Positions 1-9,110 of a stretch of 64,000 bases of DNA are shown here, one piece after another. Under the pieces are notes generated by a model. The model was not told where the DNA came from, did no database searches, and was given only the letters and a program-made list of their open reading frames with translations. The translations under genes were made by a program, and so were the position numbers. The stretch comes from JAFGKK01 sp964521085. GTDB lineage: Bacteria; Chloroflexota; Anaerolineae; Anaerolineales; RBG-16-64-43. Numbering within the stretch: the stretch's first letter is position 1; each line of letters opens with the position of its first letter. The stretch lies in NCBI GenBank assembly GCA_964521085.1, contig CAZFPL010000003.1:62001-126000 (forward strand), read 5' to 3'.

Positions 1-1
1 T

Positions 2-994
2 GTTCTCTGGAATTATATCCTGCGCGGGAAAGGATGGCGCATTCGCCATCCGAAGGGAAAAAAGATCCGGCGAAATTATTTTTCCCAGGCGCGGATCGAT
101 CGAGAACGGAAGAATCCAGACGCGGCGGACGCCGCGCCGGTCGATGTCCACCCAGGCCAGTTCCCCCCACCGGACGGATTCCGGTTCCTGTTGATCGAAC
201 ACGGCGTTTCCCAGACTATACAAGACCAGCGTCTTATCCATCCATTCCATTTGCTGGACGACATGAGGATGATGCCCCCAGAGAATATCGGCATGCGAGT
301 CGGCAAGGGCGCGCGCGACCCGAAGCTGAAGGGCGTCGCGCCCCGATTGATATTCCATCCCCCAGTGAAGGGAAATTACGATGATTTTTCCCGTCTCGTC
401 CGCCCTGCGGACGGTGCGTTCCAGATTTGCCAATCCGGCAGGCGATACGTCGTTTGTGTAATCCAATGCGAGGAAGAGAATCTCGATTCCCTTCACATTG
501 ATTTCCAGCGGAGCGGATGGGGCGCCCAGGGTGTGGATCCCTAGCGATGAAAGAATTTCGCGGGTGCATTTCACTCCCTCCTGGCCGGCATCCAGCGAAT
601 GGTTGTTGGCCGTCGAGAGGATATCCATGCCCGCGGAAGACAGCGCCGCGACGGCTTCGGGCGGCGCCGCAAGCGACCGCTGATCGGTGGAGGCGGGCGA
701 TTCGCAGCCGATGGGAGATTCCAGGTTCGCCATGGCGAGATCGGCGGATCGGGTGAAGAAATGCAGGGAACGCAATGTCGAATCCCAATCTCCCTGCGCG
801 TGCGCTTCCGCCACCCCCCTGCCCAGCATGAGGTCGCCAAGGAAGACCAGGCTCACAGCGGGTTCATAGGTGCTGGCGGATGAAAGGAGTGCGACAAGCA
901 CGGATAACGCGAAACAGCGCACCGCTGGGGTGCGCTGTTTGTGAATCGGATGGAACGTGCGGAGGATATTCGCCAACACCGAAATAATCCTCAC
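2..994 (-). CDS. CapA-family metallophosphatase-like protein, 3' end outside window
   Basis: Reading frame open from a GTG at 994 leftward to the edge of the window, so the C-terminus is missing. The N-terminus (MRIISVLANIL) plus a hydrophobic stretch near residues 28-40 looks like a signal/anchor sequence. The body carries the PGA_cap (CapA/PgsA) signatures: FLGDLMLGRG close to the start, then a NLESPIG segment, STANNHSLD, SLHWGMEY, GHHPHVVQ and YSLGNAVFD. These match the metal-binding motifs of the CapA calcineurin-like fold, whose founding members act in poly-gamma-glutamate export; the substrate here is unknown. It lies 43 bp downstream of the DUF3160 gene on the same strand and is probably the last gene of that operon. 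The GTG start is favoured because a TAG lies four codons upstream. A second CapA-like gene lies at 32.9 kb. Confidence 0.85.
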   Translation of the reverse strand, partial: MRIISVLANILRTFHPIHKQRTPAVRCFALSVLVALLSSASTYEPAVSLVFLGDLMLGRGVAEAHAQGDWDSTLRSLHFFTRSADLAMANLESPIGCESPASTDQRSLAAPPEAVAALSSAGMDILSTANNHSLDAGQEGVKCTREILSSLGIHTLGAPSAPLEINVKGIEILFLALDYTNDVSPAGLANLERTVRRADETGKIIVISLHWGMEYQSGRDALQLRVARALADSHADILWGHHPHVVQQMEWMDKTLVLYSLGNAVFDQQEPESVRWGELAWVDIDRRGVRRVWILPFSIDPRLGKIISPDLFSLRMANAPSFPAQDIIPEN

Positions 995-1037
995 CCCGGA
1001 TTTCTACCGGTTCCCTGCCGATTGTTGAACCCCCCGG

Positions 1038-3242
1038 CTACGAGATGATAAAAAGCGACGTCCAATCCGGAGCGGGAGGCGCGGTGCCGCCTTCCACCAT
1101 CGCCTGCCAGGTTTCGTCGGTCATCCGGTCCGCGGGCGGAACGGTGAATTCGTAGTAGGTGAACACGGCGCCGACCCCGACCCGGTAGGGAGAATCGGGG
1201 AGAACCACGATGATCATGGTCGGCTGACCGACGCCCTCTTCCAGAACGAGGAGATTTCCCGCCTTGTCGATGCCGGTGGCGACGTCGGCGACAAGCGCGG
1301 CCTTCTGGTCCGAGAGGTCGCGATAACTGTCATCCCCCTCGCGGTCCGCGGCGGCTAACGTGAACGCTTCCAGCGTTCCGCCGAAGTACTCGATCCGCCA
1401 GTATTCTTCATTGGTGATGGCCTGGCCGGCAAGTTCTTTCTCAGAGATTGTTTGCAGGAATGCCAGCAGGTCGATCAGGTTCTCCAGATTTCCGCGCGTG
1501 GTTTCCGACAGCAGATTCCTGCCTGCCAGGCCGGATTGCGTCATCATCGCAAGCGCGCGCAGCCGCGCATACGCTTCCGGATTCGGCTCCACGTATCCGT
1601 GCGGGGGTTCGGGCTGCCCCCCGCCGCCCATCTCGGCCATGACCTGTTTGGTGTACAGGATCGTATCGTGCTTGAGTTCGGTCCAGGAAGCAAGCGCCGT
1701 GTGCAGATCCTTGCGGGTCCAAGCCTGATTCTGCATGAACGCCGGGTAGCGATTGTCCTTCGCCGCGATCAACGGCTGGAAGGAATAGAGCCAGGAGTAA
1801 TACAGGTTCTGGGTCCAGGTATCGACCTGTAAGGCCGCGATTTCTCCCTGGACTTTGTTCATCTGTTTATTAAAGTTCTCATATTGATCCTCGCCCATCC
1901 CGCGCAGAAGCGACAATGCCTCATCCGAACCCAGGGCGGCGAAGAAATCAAGCGCTTTGGGCAACCCGCGTGGATTGTCCTGGGTGCCCACATTGCGCCA
2001 GATCATCTGGCCGAACACGTACTCATCGAGTGTAAAACGCTGGCCCATCAGCCGGAAGCCTTTGGTGGCGTCGGTCTTGTCCTCCCAGATCCAGACCCAC
2101 ATGGAGTTGATCTGGGGAGGCGGGAGCGACTTGGCCGCTTCCATGAACTCGGCGATTTTTCCCACATCCGCGAAGGCGGAAATCGGAGCGCCGGCGCCAA
2201 ACACCGAATCCGAAAGCGCGCCATATTCGGTGTAGGAAAGATCGTCCGCTTTCCCGACGATGAACACCGTGGGCTCGTAGATGTTTTTCCAGAGGGTCTC
2301 CGCCGCGGTGCCGTCCGGCGCGGTGCTGGTGCGGATCGCCTGGGTGGCCAGCAGCGCGCGCTGGGTTTCGAAGGAATCCCGCAGGCGGAACGTCATCCGG
2401 CCGTACCACATCATCGCCCGGAAATACTTCTTCAGATCCTCGCTTTTTGTGTAATGGCCGCGCGGGATGTATTGGCTGTAGTCTTCCCGAAGTTTTTTAT
2501 CGTCCGGAAGATCCGACCGGTCCCAGATGGGCGAGTAGTTGACTCCACTCCCAGCCGTGATCAGGGCTACTTCGGCGGATACCAGTTCGGCGGCTTCCTC
2601 CGGAACAGGATCCGTCATTCCCAGCAGCTGGCCGGCGACGGCGAAGAAAGCGACGTTCCTGCGCGCCGGATCCTCCAGCGCGGTTCCCTGCACCTGAAGG
2701 AATTGCTGATGCGACGCGGAGACCAACGTGCCGGTGAGGGTTTTCAGAGTGGTGATGAAATATTCCCGCTCCAGGTCGCGAAGCATCTTGTCGAAGATCA
2801 GATGGTACACGTGATAAACAGAATCCGTTGTGACGAACACCGGTTGTCCATAGTAGCGCAGGGATTCATACGCCTGGTAGAACTCCCGGTACCCATTGGG
2901 TTTCGGCGGGGTGACTAGGAACCCATTCGCTGAAAGCCCGCCTTTTTGGGCGGCGTTTAATTCCATGGAATCCACACCCTCCACCTGGGACAGATCGATC
3001 GGAAGTGTGTATCCGCCGGAGAAGGATGCCGGCAGGTTTACCGAGATGGATGGGTACTCGGCGAACGCGCCCAAGTGGGCGTTGGCGGGCGGAGTGAGGG
3101 TCGCTTTCGAGGCGGCAGTGCCGGTCGCAGCGGCGGTCGCCTTCTCCAATGTGGGAGACACGGGCAGGATGTTGCATGCCAGCGCCGCACCTGCCAAAAG
3201 ACAGATAAAACCGGTTATCGAAGCAATCCGTTTTTTAATCAT
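1038..3242 (-). CDS. DUF3160 domain lipoprotein
   Basis: 734 aa. A basic N-terminus, a hydrophobic segment and a Cys at about residue 23 (AGAALAC) give a lipoprotein signal, followed by a Thr/Ala-rich spacer, so the protein is probably anchored outside the membrane. The body matches DUF3160, recognisable from FYQAYESLRYYGQPVFVTTD followed by VYHVYHLIFD near residues 115-155 and the conserved acidic/aromatic C-terminal half. The biochemical function of DUF3160 is not known to me. Its ATG overlaps the stop of the upstream FG-GAP-like gene by 8 bp, which implies translational coupling. The CapA-like gene follows after 43 bp. The length is normal for the family as I recall it. Confidence 0.88.
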   Translation of the reverse strand: MIKKRIASITGFICLLAGAALACNILPVSPTLEKATAAATGTAASKATLTPPANAHLGAFAEYPSISVNLPASFSGGYTLPIDLSQVEGVDSMELNAAQKGGLSANGFLVTPPKPNGYREFYQAYESLRYYGQPVFVTTDSVYHVYHLIFDKMLRDLEREYFITTLKTLTGTLVSASHQQFLQVQGTALEDPARRNVAFFAVAGQLLGMTDPVPEEAAELVSAEVALITAGSGVNYSPIWDRSDLPDDKKLREDYSQYIPRGHYTKSEDLKKYFRAMMWYGRMTFRLRDSFETQRALLATQAIRTSTAPDGTAAETLWKNIYEPTVFIVGKADDLSYTEYGALSDSVFGAGAPISAFADVGKIAEFMEAAKSLPPPQINSMWVWIWEDKTDATKGFRLMGQRFTLDEYVFGQMIWRNVGTQDNPRGLPKALDFFAALGSDEALSLLRGMGEDQYENFNKQMNKVQGEIAALQVDTWTQNLYYSWLYSFQPLIAAKDNRYPAFMQNQAWTRKDLHTALASWTELKHDTILYTKQVMAEMGGGGQPEPPHGYVEPNPEAYARLRALAMMTQSGLAGRNLLSETTRGNLENLIDLLAFLQTISEKELAGQAITNEEYWRIEYFGGTLEAFTLAAADREGDDSYRDLSDQKAALVADVATGIDKAGNLLVLEEGVGQPTMIIVVLPDSPYRVGVGAVFTYYEFTVPPADRMTDETWQAMVEGGTAPPAPDWTSLFIIS

Positions 3243-3966
3243 GTTTTCTCCTTGGGTCGAAAAACCAACTCGATGGACCGAACAGGAAGGAAGGTATGCC
3301 GTTCTCGTCGATTAGGAAAACGAACGCAGCGATTTCTGTATGCATACGATTGACGATATTAAATCCAAATCCGTTCCATTCCCATAAAGCGATCGCCCTG
3401 GCCTGCGACGGACGATCGTATTCCGTCTCCACCGTTGCGAGTTCCTGCCGACCATCGCCGTTCCAATCGGCGGCGTAAAAAGCGAGAATGGGTTCCGCCA
3501 GGGCGGATCCCGCCCAGAGTTCGCGGTATTTATCCCCCGCCCACCCAAAGAGGATTATATGACAGGATTGGTAATCCGCATCGTGAAAATCCTCGATTCG
3601 CCCGCCCTGCGGAAGCCATGCGTCCACCGGCCAGGGAGAAAACGGCCGCCACACAAGCAGGGTGATCTCCGGCTGCCCGTCGCGGTTGAGATCGGTGATT
3701 TGAGCCATGCGGATTTTCCATTCCGGGGGGCTTGTCCAAACAACCTGATCGGGAGTTTTAATGGTTGCGCGGCCGGCTTGGATCACGACTTGTTCGGATT
3801 TGCCGTCCGAATCCAGATCCGATTCGAGGTCGGGAACGAATGGGTAGGCCGGTTGGGGGGATGCGGCGACCCACCCGCCCTGCGCCCATCGAATCTGCAT
3901 CAAACGGGAGCGGAAGGTTGTCAGAAGCAAAAAGGCGGCGATCAGGAAGAAGATTTTTCGCGGCAT
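3235..3966 (-). CDS. FG-GAP/VCBS-like secreted or anchored protein
   Basis: 243 aa from the ATG at 3966. The frame is open further upstream, but an upstream start at 4038 would overlap the start of the divergent rubrerythrin gene and would add a non-hydrophobic tail before the obvious signal/anchor MPRKIFFLIAAFLLLTTF, so 3966 is preferred. Calcium-binding-like loops typical of FG-GAP/VCBS repeats are visible: DLESDLDSDGKSE, TDLNRDGQPEI and ADWNGDGRQEL, each D-x-[ND]-x-[DN]-G. Such repeats build beta-propeller extracellular proteins; the ligand is unknown. First gene of a minus-strand operon: its stop overlaps the DUF3160 start by 8 bp. No catalytic motif is visible. Confidence 0.7.
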   Translation of the reverse strand: MPRKIFFLIAAFLLLTTFRSRLMQIRWAQGGWVAASPQPAYPFVPDLESDLDSDGKSEQVVIQAGRATIKTPDQVVWTSPPEWKIRMAQITDLNRDGQPEITLLVWRPFSPWPVDAWLPQGGRIEDFHDADYQSCHIILFGWAGDKYRELWAGSALAEPILAFYAADWNGDGRQELATVETEYDRPSQARAIALWEWNGFGFNIVNRMHTEIAAFVFLIDENGIPSFLFGPSSWFFDPRRKHD

Positions 3967-4036
3967 CGAGGATCGCGGAGTATTGTACAATTGAGCTTCG
4001 CGGAGAGCAACGCGCATCCGGTCCGAGGAGGACGCC

Positions 4037-4540
4037 ATGAAAAAAATAACCTATTCCAATCTGCAGAACGCGTTTGCCGGAGAAAGCCAGGCGCACATCC
4101 GATATGTGAATTTTTCGGAGAAGGCGAAAAAAGACGGATTGGCCAATATTGCCCGGTTATTCGAAGCGGCTGCGGCGTCGGAAGAGATCCATGCCGGGAA
4201 TCACCTCAAGGCAATGGAAGGGATTCAGGATACGCCCTCGAATTTAACCGCGGCCGCCGCCGGCGAAGATTTTGAAATCGAGGAAATGTATCCCTCCTAC
4301 ATTGCGATCGCCGAGCAACAGGCTGAGATGAAAGCCCAGCGGACGATGAACAACGCACTCCAGGCGGAAAAAATCCATCTCGGTTTGTACCGCCGCGCGG
4401 CCACGGACCTCTCCGCCGGAAAGGACATCGGCAAGGTGGATTATTACGTCTGCCCGGTCTGCGGATACACGATGGAAGGCGATCCGCCGGATGTATGCCC
4501 GGTCTGCGGCGCGAAGCACGAGCTGTTCAGTAAGTATTGA
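4037..4540 (+). CDS. rbr: rubrerythrin
   Basis: 167 aa non-haem iron protein that reduces peroxide with electrons from rubredoxin/NADH, an oxidative-stress defence of anaerobes, located in the cytoplasm. The ferritin-like four-helix part has the expected Glu/His ligands (GESQAH near residue 15, EEIHAGNH near 50, EQQAE near 95, AEKIH near 115). The C-terminal rubredoxin-like domain has two CPVCG knuckles (about residues 138 and 154). A clear GAGGAGG Shine-Dalgarno lies at 4026-4031, just ahead of the ATG. Transcribed divergently from the FG-GAP operon. A short tandem/palindromic repeat lies just downstream. Confidence 0.96.
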   Translation: MKKITYSNLQNAFAGESQAHIRYVNFSEKAKKDGLANIARLFEAAAASEEIHAGNHLKAMEGIQDTPSNLTAAAAGEDFEIEEMYPSYIAIAEQQAEMKAQRTMNNALQAEKIHLGLYRRAATDLSAGKDIGKVDYYVCPVCGYTMEGDPPDVCPVCGAKHELFSKY

Positions 4541-4571
4541 TCTGATTGATTGGGGCTTGAAATTAATTTAA

Positions 4572-4618
4572 CGACCATGGACCAAAGACCATGGACCAAA
4601 GACCATGGACCATGGTCG
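4572..4618. repeat. short tandem and palindromic CCATGG repeat
   Basis: Two 14-bp direct copies of ACCATGGACCAAAG followed by ACCATGG ACCATGG, with CGACCATGG at the left end and CCATGGTCG at the right end forming an inverted pair. It lies between the convergent ends of rubrerythrin and the AMMECR1 gene. A degenerate relative (CCATCGAC/CTATGG units) is present near 31.4 kb. No coding potential seen. Confidence 0.8.
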
Positions 4619-4679
4619 TATGTTGTTAATGGCGCATCATCCCGCGTCCATTGCCTGTTTTCCATCGTCGATGGTCTCT

Positions 4680-5243
4680 TTACTCCCCCTCGAAACTCTC
4701 CACGTGGTAGATAAACACGTCCAGTTTTTCCCTTCGCCACAAATCGTATTCAAATCCCATCTTTTCACACAACATGTCGAGGAATGAAACAGGGTCAGGA
4801 ACCTTCTCCCAGACCTGGGGCAGAAAAGTGGCCCGGCGCATTCCGCGGGCAAGGATGACACCATCGACGCCCGGATTCAAGAGTTCGGGAAGCTCCTCCG
4901 GATTGGAATATTTCAGCGGCTCGGGAGCACTCAATACGGAGATTTCGATGTGAAGATCCGAAAATTCCGATTCGGTAAGCGGGGGAAAACGGAAATCGTG
5001 GAATGCCGCGTCGCTGGCGTGTTCCTGGACGTCCGCCGCCAGCGGCTGGCGGGCTTCCAGGCTGCCGATGCAACCGCGCAGTTGATCGTTGCGGGTCAGG
5101 GTGACAAAGCAGGCTCCCGGAGCCCGCAATTCCGGGGGCATGGACTCAAGGTAGAGCCGCGATTCGATCCGGTCCTTCAATTGCGACGCGATGGATTCCC
5201 GGGCGATATTCAACAACTTGCGTTTGGATTCTTCGGATAACAT
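4680..5243 (-). CDS. AMMECR1-domain protein (AmmeMemoRadiSam system protein A-like)
   Basis: 187 aa. The hallmark LRGCIG motif is present near residue 55 (NDQLRGCIGSLEARQPL), together with FHDFRFPPLTESEF and HIEISVLSAPEPL, all typical of the AMMECR1 fold. In many bacteria this domain occurs with a Memo-like protein and a radical SAM enzyme (the AmmeMemoRadiSam set), but neither partner is next to it here. Start ATG at 5243 preceded by AAAGGGA. The gene is 39 bp downstream of the UPF0145 reading frame on the same strand, so the HEAT-repeat, UPF0145 and AMMECR1 genes probably form one operon. Molecular function unknown. Confidence 0.9.
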   Translation of the reverse strand: MLSEESKRKLLNIARESIASQLKDRIESRLYLESMPPELRAPGACFVTLTRNDQLRGCIGSLEARQPLAADVQEHASDAAFHDFRFPPLTESEFSDLHIEISVLSAPEPLKYSNPEELPELLNPGVDGVILARGMRRATFLPQVWEKVPDPVSFLDMLCEKMGFEYDLWRREKLDVFIYHVESFEGE

Positions 5244-5282
5244 GCTATCCCTTTGAACGCCGCGTTGCGGCGATGCGGGCGG

Positions 5283-5613
5283 TTATCCTTTTTCCAAGAT
5301 CACCGCCGTCCCGTAGGCCAGGACTTCCGTGACCCCTTCCATGACGTCATTCGCGTCATACCGGACGCCGATGGTGGCGTTCGCGCCCAGCGCCTCCACG
5401 TGCTGCAACAGCAATTGATAGGCTTCCAACCGGGCGTGCTCGCACAACTCGGTGAAAATAGTGATATTGCCGCCGAAGATCGTCTGGATCCCCCCCCGCG
5501 AAATTTCCCAGGACACTCCGCGAGCGGACGGTAATGCCGCGCACGATTCCAAGAATGCGGGTGATCCGATACCCTTCGATGGGGAAGGCGGTGGTGGTCA
5601 TTGACGGATCCAT
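5283..5613 (-). pseudogene. UPF0145 (YbjQ-like) protein, frameshifted at a G8 run
   Basis: The N-terminal half (MDPSMTTTAFPIEGYRI, then IVRGITVRSRSVLGNFAGG) and the C-terminal half (IQTIFGGNITIFTELCEHA through GVTEVLAYGTAVILEKG) are both clear UPF0145/YbjQ sequence but lie in different frames. The break falls at a run of eight C on the plus strand, 5490-5497. Removing one base restores the exact family sequence GNFAGGIQTIFGGNIT. The gene could be a genuine frameshift, a slippage site, or an assembly error; an error is quite likely because the rest is intact to the stop. The ATG at 5613 has GGAG seven bases upstream. Family members are about 105 aa and form pentamer-like assemblies; function unknown. 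Confidence 0.85.
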
Positions 5614-5625
5614 GCCGCTCTCCAC

Positions 5626-6561
5626 TTATTCCGGTTTCCCTTTCCAATCGCCGGGGAAGGCCTGCAACGCGCGCTCCGCGGCAACGGCGATGTTCGGGTC
5701 TTTGTCATACCTGCGCATACGGATCACGTCTTGGGCTTCCTTGGTGTGGAATTCCACCAGGGCGATCAATGCCATGAGTCGCGCCGGACCGTTGGACCCC
5801 TCCTGCAGACTGCCGTCCACGACCACGTACCCTTGGCGGGGATTCTTAAGGATTTCAATCAGCACCGGAACGACGATGGAACTTTGTATCTTTACCAGTT
5901 TTTGAACCGCTGCCTGGGCGGTATCCAGTTCGGCGACGCGGACCGCGCGGTAACGGAGAATCTGGACCAGAGTCCGGAGGGTGACGTCGGATACCACGGG
6001 ATCGGAATCCTGCATGGCGGCTTCCAGTTCCGGGATGATCGATTCATCCTGCGCCATTCCCGAGCGGTTGGAAAATTCCACCGCAACTTCCTGACGCACG
6101 CCGGGACCGCCGTTGCGCAGATCGTAGGAACCTTGCGCCCGTTGGATGAGCCTGCCCACCGGCGTATTGGAGGTGGCGGTGGCGGCTTTATTGAACAGCG
6201 CCGCCTTCTCTTCCGGATCCATCGCCATGATTTGCTTGGCTCTCTGCACGGCCGCGATCACTTCCGCATCCCCGCATTCCAGGAACTCGTCGAGGGATGC
6301 CAGCAATGCTTTTTCGCCGGACGGGTTTTCAATCGCCCGGATGCGGTCTCTCCAAACGTTCACTTGTTCCGCCAGCAGGAGTTGTTTTTCTTTGAGGACT
6401 TCCTGTTCCTTTACGATTTTCGGCCGTTCCGTATCTTCTTCTTCGGACCATTTTCTGCGCAGGACGGCCAATTGATCGGCGAGCGAGGTGAACTCCCTTT
6501 GGATGGTATTCACCTTCCGGTCAAGCACCATGGCAAGTTCGCGCAGTTCGAGAATGACCAA
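5626..6561 (-). CDS. HEAT-repeat protein with N-terminal coiled coil
   Basis: 311 aa, no signal peptide, so cytoplasmic. Residues 1-80 are charged and heptad-like (KEQEVLKEKQLLLAEQVNVW), suggesting a coiled coil. The rest consists of alpha-helical HEAT-type repeats, for example IIPELEAAMQDSDPVVSDVTLRTLV and VVPVLIEILKNPRQGYVVVDG. HEAT repeats bind other proteins; no enzyme motif is visible. The TTG start at 6561 is supported by GGAG eight bases upstream; an internal ATG at 6531 is the alternative. It is the first gene of the operon with UPF0145 and AMMECR1. Confidence 0.7.
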   Translation of the reverse strand: MVILELRELAMVLDRKVNTIQREFTSLADQLAVLRRKWSEEEDTERPKIVKEQEVLKEKQLLLAEQVNVWRDRIRAIENPSGEKALLASLDEFLECGDAEVIAAVQRAKQIMAMDPEEKAALFNKAATATSNTPVGRLIQRAQGSYDLRNGGPGVRQEVAVEFSNRSGMAQDESIIPELEAAMQDSDPVVSDVTLRTLVQILRYRAVRVAELDTAQAAVQKLVKIQSSIVVPVLIEILKNPRQGYVVVDGSLQEGSNGPARLMALIALVEFHTKEAQDVIRMRRYDKDPNIAVAAERALQAFPGDWKGKPE

Positions 6562-6698
6562 GAACGGTTCTCCGAGAAGGGGATAAGAGCCGGCAGCCCG
6601 GACCCTGGAGCAGTCTATGAATCATAGTCACTCGAAAACATAGCGTCAAGTGGCCTATCGGAGGGGGGTGATACAATTTTCGATTGGGATAGCGTTGT

Positions 6699-6941
6699 AT
6701 GACCAATCCACCGGTTGACTTGCGGAAACACGCCCGACAGACCAAAAGACGGTTGATTATGGCCGGTTTGGGGCTTACGTTCCTGCTCGGGACCATCCTG
6801 ATCGCCATTACCTACGGGACACCTGCCGCGGGATGCGGTCTGGCTTTCTTCCTTGTGGCAATGATCCCCGTTGTGCTGATCGTTTTGGTGCTTTTCCTGC
6901 TCCAATGGATCACAGATCGAGCCGCGAAAAACGGTTCCTGA
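6699..6941 (+). CDS. small two-TM membrane protein
   Basis: 80 aa: a basic N-terminus (DLRKHARQTKRR), then two hydrophobic segments at about residues 20-40 and 46-68, and a short charged tail. I do not recognise a family. It lies 15 bp ahead of the WD40 membrane protein on the same strand and may be co-transcribed with it. Composition and positive-inside rule are consistent with a real membrane protein, but no homology is claimed. Confidence 0.6.
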   Translation: MTNPPVDLRKHARQTKRRLIMAGLGLTFLLGTILIAITYGTPAAGCGLAFFLVAMIPVVLIVLVLFLLQWITDRAAKNGS

Positions 6942-6956
6942 GGTCGATTAAATGGT

Positions 6957-8993
6957 ATGAACACCCGCATCCTTATCCTTCGAACCGCCGTAGCTTTGAC
7001 CGGGATGACAATCGTCGTCCTTCTCGGCCTCCTTATCGCATTCGAATTTTCCCCCTCCCCGACCGCATCACCGACGGCGGAACCCAGCCCATCGATCGAC
7101 GTCACCCCGTTTATCCCCGCCCTTCCTAAAAGTAGGGAGCGGATTGCCGCGCAACCCGTTCCACCGGGAAGGGATGTGCTTTCCGAAGTCAACCTTGAGG
7201 AGATGACCGAGTTGGGTCATTTTGGAAAGGGATGGCCGGCTGCCGTCGACTACGCGCCGGATGGTTCCCGATTGGCGATGGGGTCATCGCGGGGAGTGTC
7301 AATCCTCTCCACATCGGATGGACAGACGCAGGCCGCCTATCCGTCCGATTCGCCCGTGCTGGCAGTCCTCTTTTCCCCCGATGGAAATTGGCTGGCGGCC
7401 GGGCGGCAGGATGGGACGGTAATTGTCTTTGAGGCCGCCACGGGAAAGGTATACCGAAAATTGATATCGCATTCGCGTCCGGTTCATGGTCTGGCGTTTT
7501 CCGGTTGGAAAAGCAGTGGAAAGACGCCGTCCTACCTCGCCTCGGGTGCGGAAGACGGATCCGTTGTCGTTTGGGAGATGGAATCCGGGATGGCCCGGTA
7601 TAGATTCCTTAATCCCCTTCTGGGGTATTGGGGGTATGGAATCCGCAGTCTGGCATTTTCTCCGGACGATAGGATCCTGGTGACAGGCGGCGATCAGGGA
7701 TATCTCTCGCGGTGGGATCTCGACACCGGGGAGGAACTGCCCCATCTTCAAACCCAGTACGGCCTTCTCTTCAGCATCGCTTTCTCCCCGGATGGCAGCC
7801 GGCTGGCCTCCGCCTGCGGCGACGGAACGGTGCAAATTTGGGACTTCACTGCGGAGAAGCCGCTGGCGCTCCTGCAAGGCCACGCCTACGGCGCCTGGAG
7901 CGTCACCTGGACGAGCGACGGCAAGCGCCTGGCGACCAGCGCGGGCGACGGGATGGTGAAGATTTGGGATGCGGATACGGCGACGTTGCTGCGCGAGAAG
8001 GCGGTGACGTTTACCAAGATCGATACCCTGCAATATTCACCGGATGATACCCGCCTCGCAGCGGTCTCGATCGGCGAGAGGGCGTTGATTTTGGATGCAC
8101 AATCCCTGGCGGAAACCCAATCATTTCCGGATTTCATCAGCGGAATGCGATCGGCGGCATTTTTCCCGACCGGGGAATGGGCGGCACTCAGCGGTGAAAA
8201 CGGCTTGACGTATCTCTGGGACCTCGTCCGGGGGGAAGTGTTCCCGCTGGGCAGTATCCGACCCGCGAGCAAGGCCGATATCTCCGCGGTGTTCTCTCCA
8301 AAGGGCGGGATTCTTGCCGTCGCCGACGGATTGCCTGGAATTCTCCGGCTGTATGATTTGACCACGCTCTCCCCCCGCTCCAACGTGCGCGTGCCGGGCG
8401 TGCGCGCAATCGCGTTCTCTCCTGACGGGAACATCCTGGCGGCGGGAGGAAGCGGCGAACTGACGCTTATCCAGATATCCTCCGGAGAGAGCAAGACCCT
8501 CCGCCTCGCATCCAGGATTACCTGCCTGGTCTTTGTGACGAGAGCGAGCGACGCCGCGACGTTCCTGGCCGGAGGATTGGAGGATGGATCCGTTCTCCTG
8601 TGGAATATCGAAAACCTTGATGAACCGGTGGAACTTTCTTCGGATGGGAATCCGTCCGTTTGGACCATAGCCGCCTCCGGATCTCTGCTGGCGGCCGGAG
8701 ACGATCGCGGGGATATCCGCGTCTGGGATATTTCCACCGGAAAAATCCTGCGCACCTTTTCCGGGTATATGAGTTCGGTTTTCGGTCTGACGATTTCTCC
8801 GGACGGCGCACTCCTTTCCGCGGGTGGAATCCAGGGTGCCATCCGGTTTTGGTCGTTGCGAAGCGGGAAATTGGTGCGGGTTGTTTCCGCGCACAACGGC
8901 TGGGTGAACGGATTGGCCTTCTCGCCGGACGGTCGATGGCTGCTTTCCGCCGGATCGGATGGAACGGGAAGGATCTGGGGAGTGAAACCATAA
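6957..8993 (+). CDS. membrane-anchored WD40-repeat protein
   Basis: 678 aa. One transmembrane segment near residues 9-28, then a Ser/Pro/Thr linker (SPSPTASPTAEPSPS), then about a dozen or more WD40 repeats to the C-terminus. Repeats show the AFSPDGxxLAxGxxDGxxxxWD pattern, such as LFSPDGNWLAAGRQDGTV, AFSPDGSRLASACGDGTV and AFSPDGRWLLSAGSDGTG. The number of blades suggests two beta-propellers, exposed outside the membrane. WD40 propellers are binding platforms, with no catalytic motif here. The start overlaps no other gene; the upstream small membrane protein ends 15 bp before. Confidence 0.9.
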   Translation: MNTRILILRTAVALTGMTIVVLLGLLIAFEFSPSPTASPTAEPSPSIDVTPFIPALPKSRERIAAQPVPPGRDVLSEVNLEEMTELGHFGKGWPAAVDYAPDGSRLAMGSSRGVSILSTSDGQTQAAYPSDSPVLAVLFSPDGNWLAAGRQDGTVIVFEAATGKVYRKLISHSRPVHGLAFSGWKSSGKTPSYLASGAEDGSVVVWEMESGMARYRFLNPLLGYWGYGIRSLAFSPDDRILVTGGDQGYLSRWDLDTGEELPHLQTQYGLLFSIAFSPDGSRLASACGDGTVQIWDFTAEKPLALLQGHAYGAWSVTWTSDGKRLATSAGDGMVKIWDADTATLLREKAVTFTKIDTLQYSPDDTRLAAVSIGERALILDAQSLAETQSFPDFISGMRSAAFFPTGEWAALSGENGLTYLWDLVRGEVFPLGSIRPASKADISAVFSPKGGILAVADGLPGILRLYDLTTLSPRSNVRVPGVRAIAFSPDGNILAAGGSGELTLIQISSGESKTLRLASRITCLVFVTRASDAATFLAGGLEDGSVLLWNIENLDEPVELSSDGNPSVWTIAASGSLLAAGDDRGDIRVWDISTGKILRTFSGYMSSVFGLTISPDGALLSAGGIQGAIRFWSLRSGKLVRVVSAHNGWVNGLAFSPDGRWLLSAGSDGTGRIWGVKP

Positions 8994-9011
8994 CCGTTCG
9001 CGAGGGGTGCC

Positions 9012-9110
9012 GGCAGTCTCCGTTGCGAGCGGCCGAAGGAAGCGAAGCCATCTCCGCCTTGTTCGCCGGGATGGAGGTTCCTTACCCGGCCCGCCGGGGC
9101 GGGCGATGGA
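9012..9110. repeat. dispersed-type intergenic repeat (TTGCGAGCG..GAAGCGAAGC class)
   Basis: The spacer between the WD40 gene and rpiB holds CGTTGCGAGCGGCC..GAAGCGAAGCCATCTCC followed by a GC-rich hairpin (CCCGGCCCGCCGGGGCGGG). This wording strongly resembles the short intergenic repeats of the TTGCGAGCGAAGCGAAGCAATCTC type seen in many Chloroflexota and other environmental genomes. Only one copy is in this window, so the repeat status rests on recall. Confidence 0.45.

Noticed and set aside
1884..2918. Long plus-strand open frame opposite the DUF3160 gene
   Set aside because: Antisense shadow of a well-supported gene; lacks its own ribosome site and family motifs.
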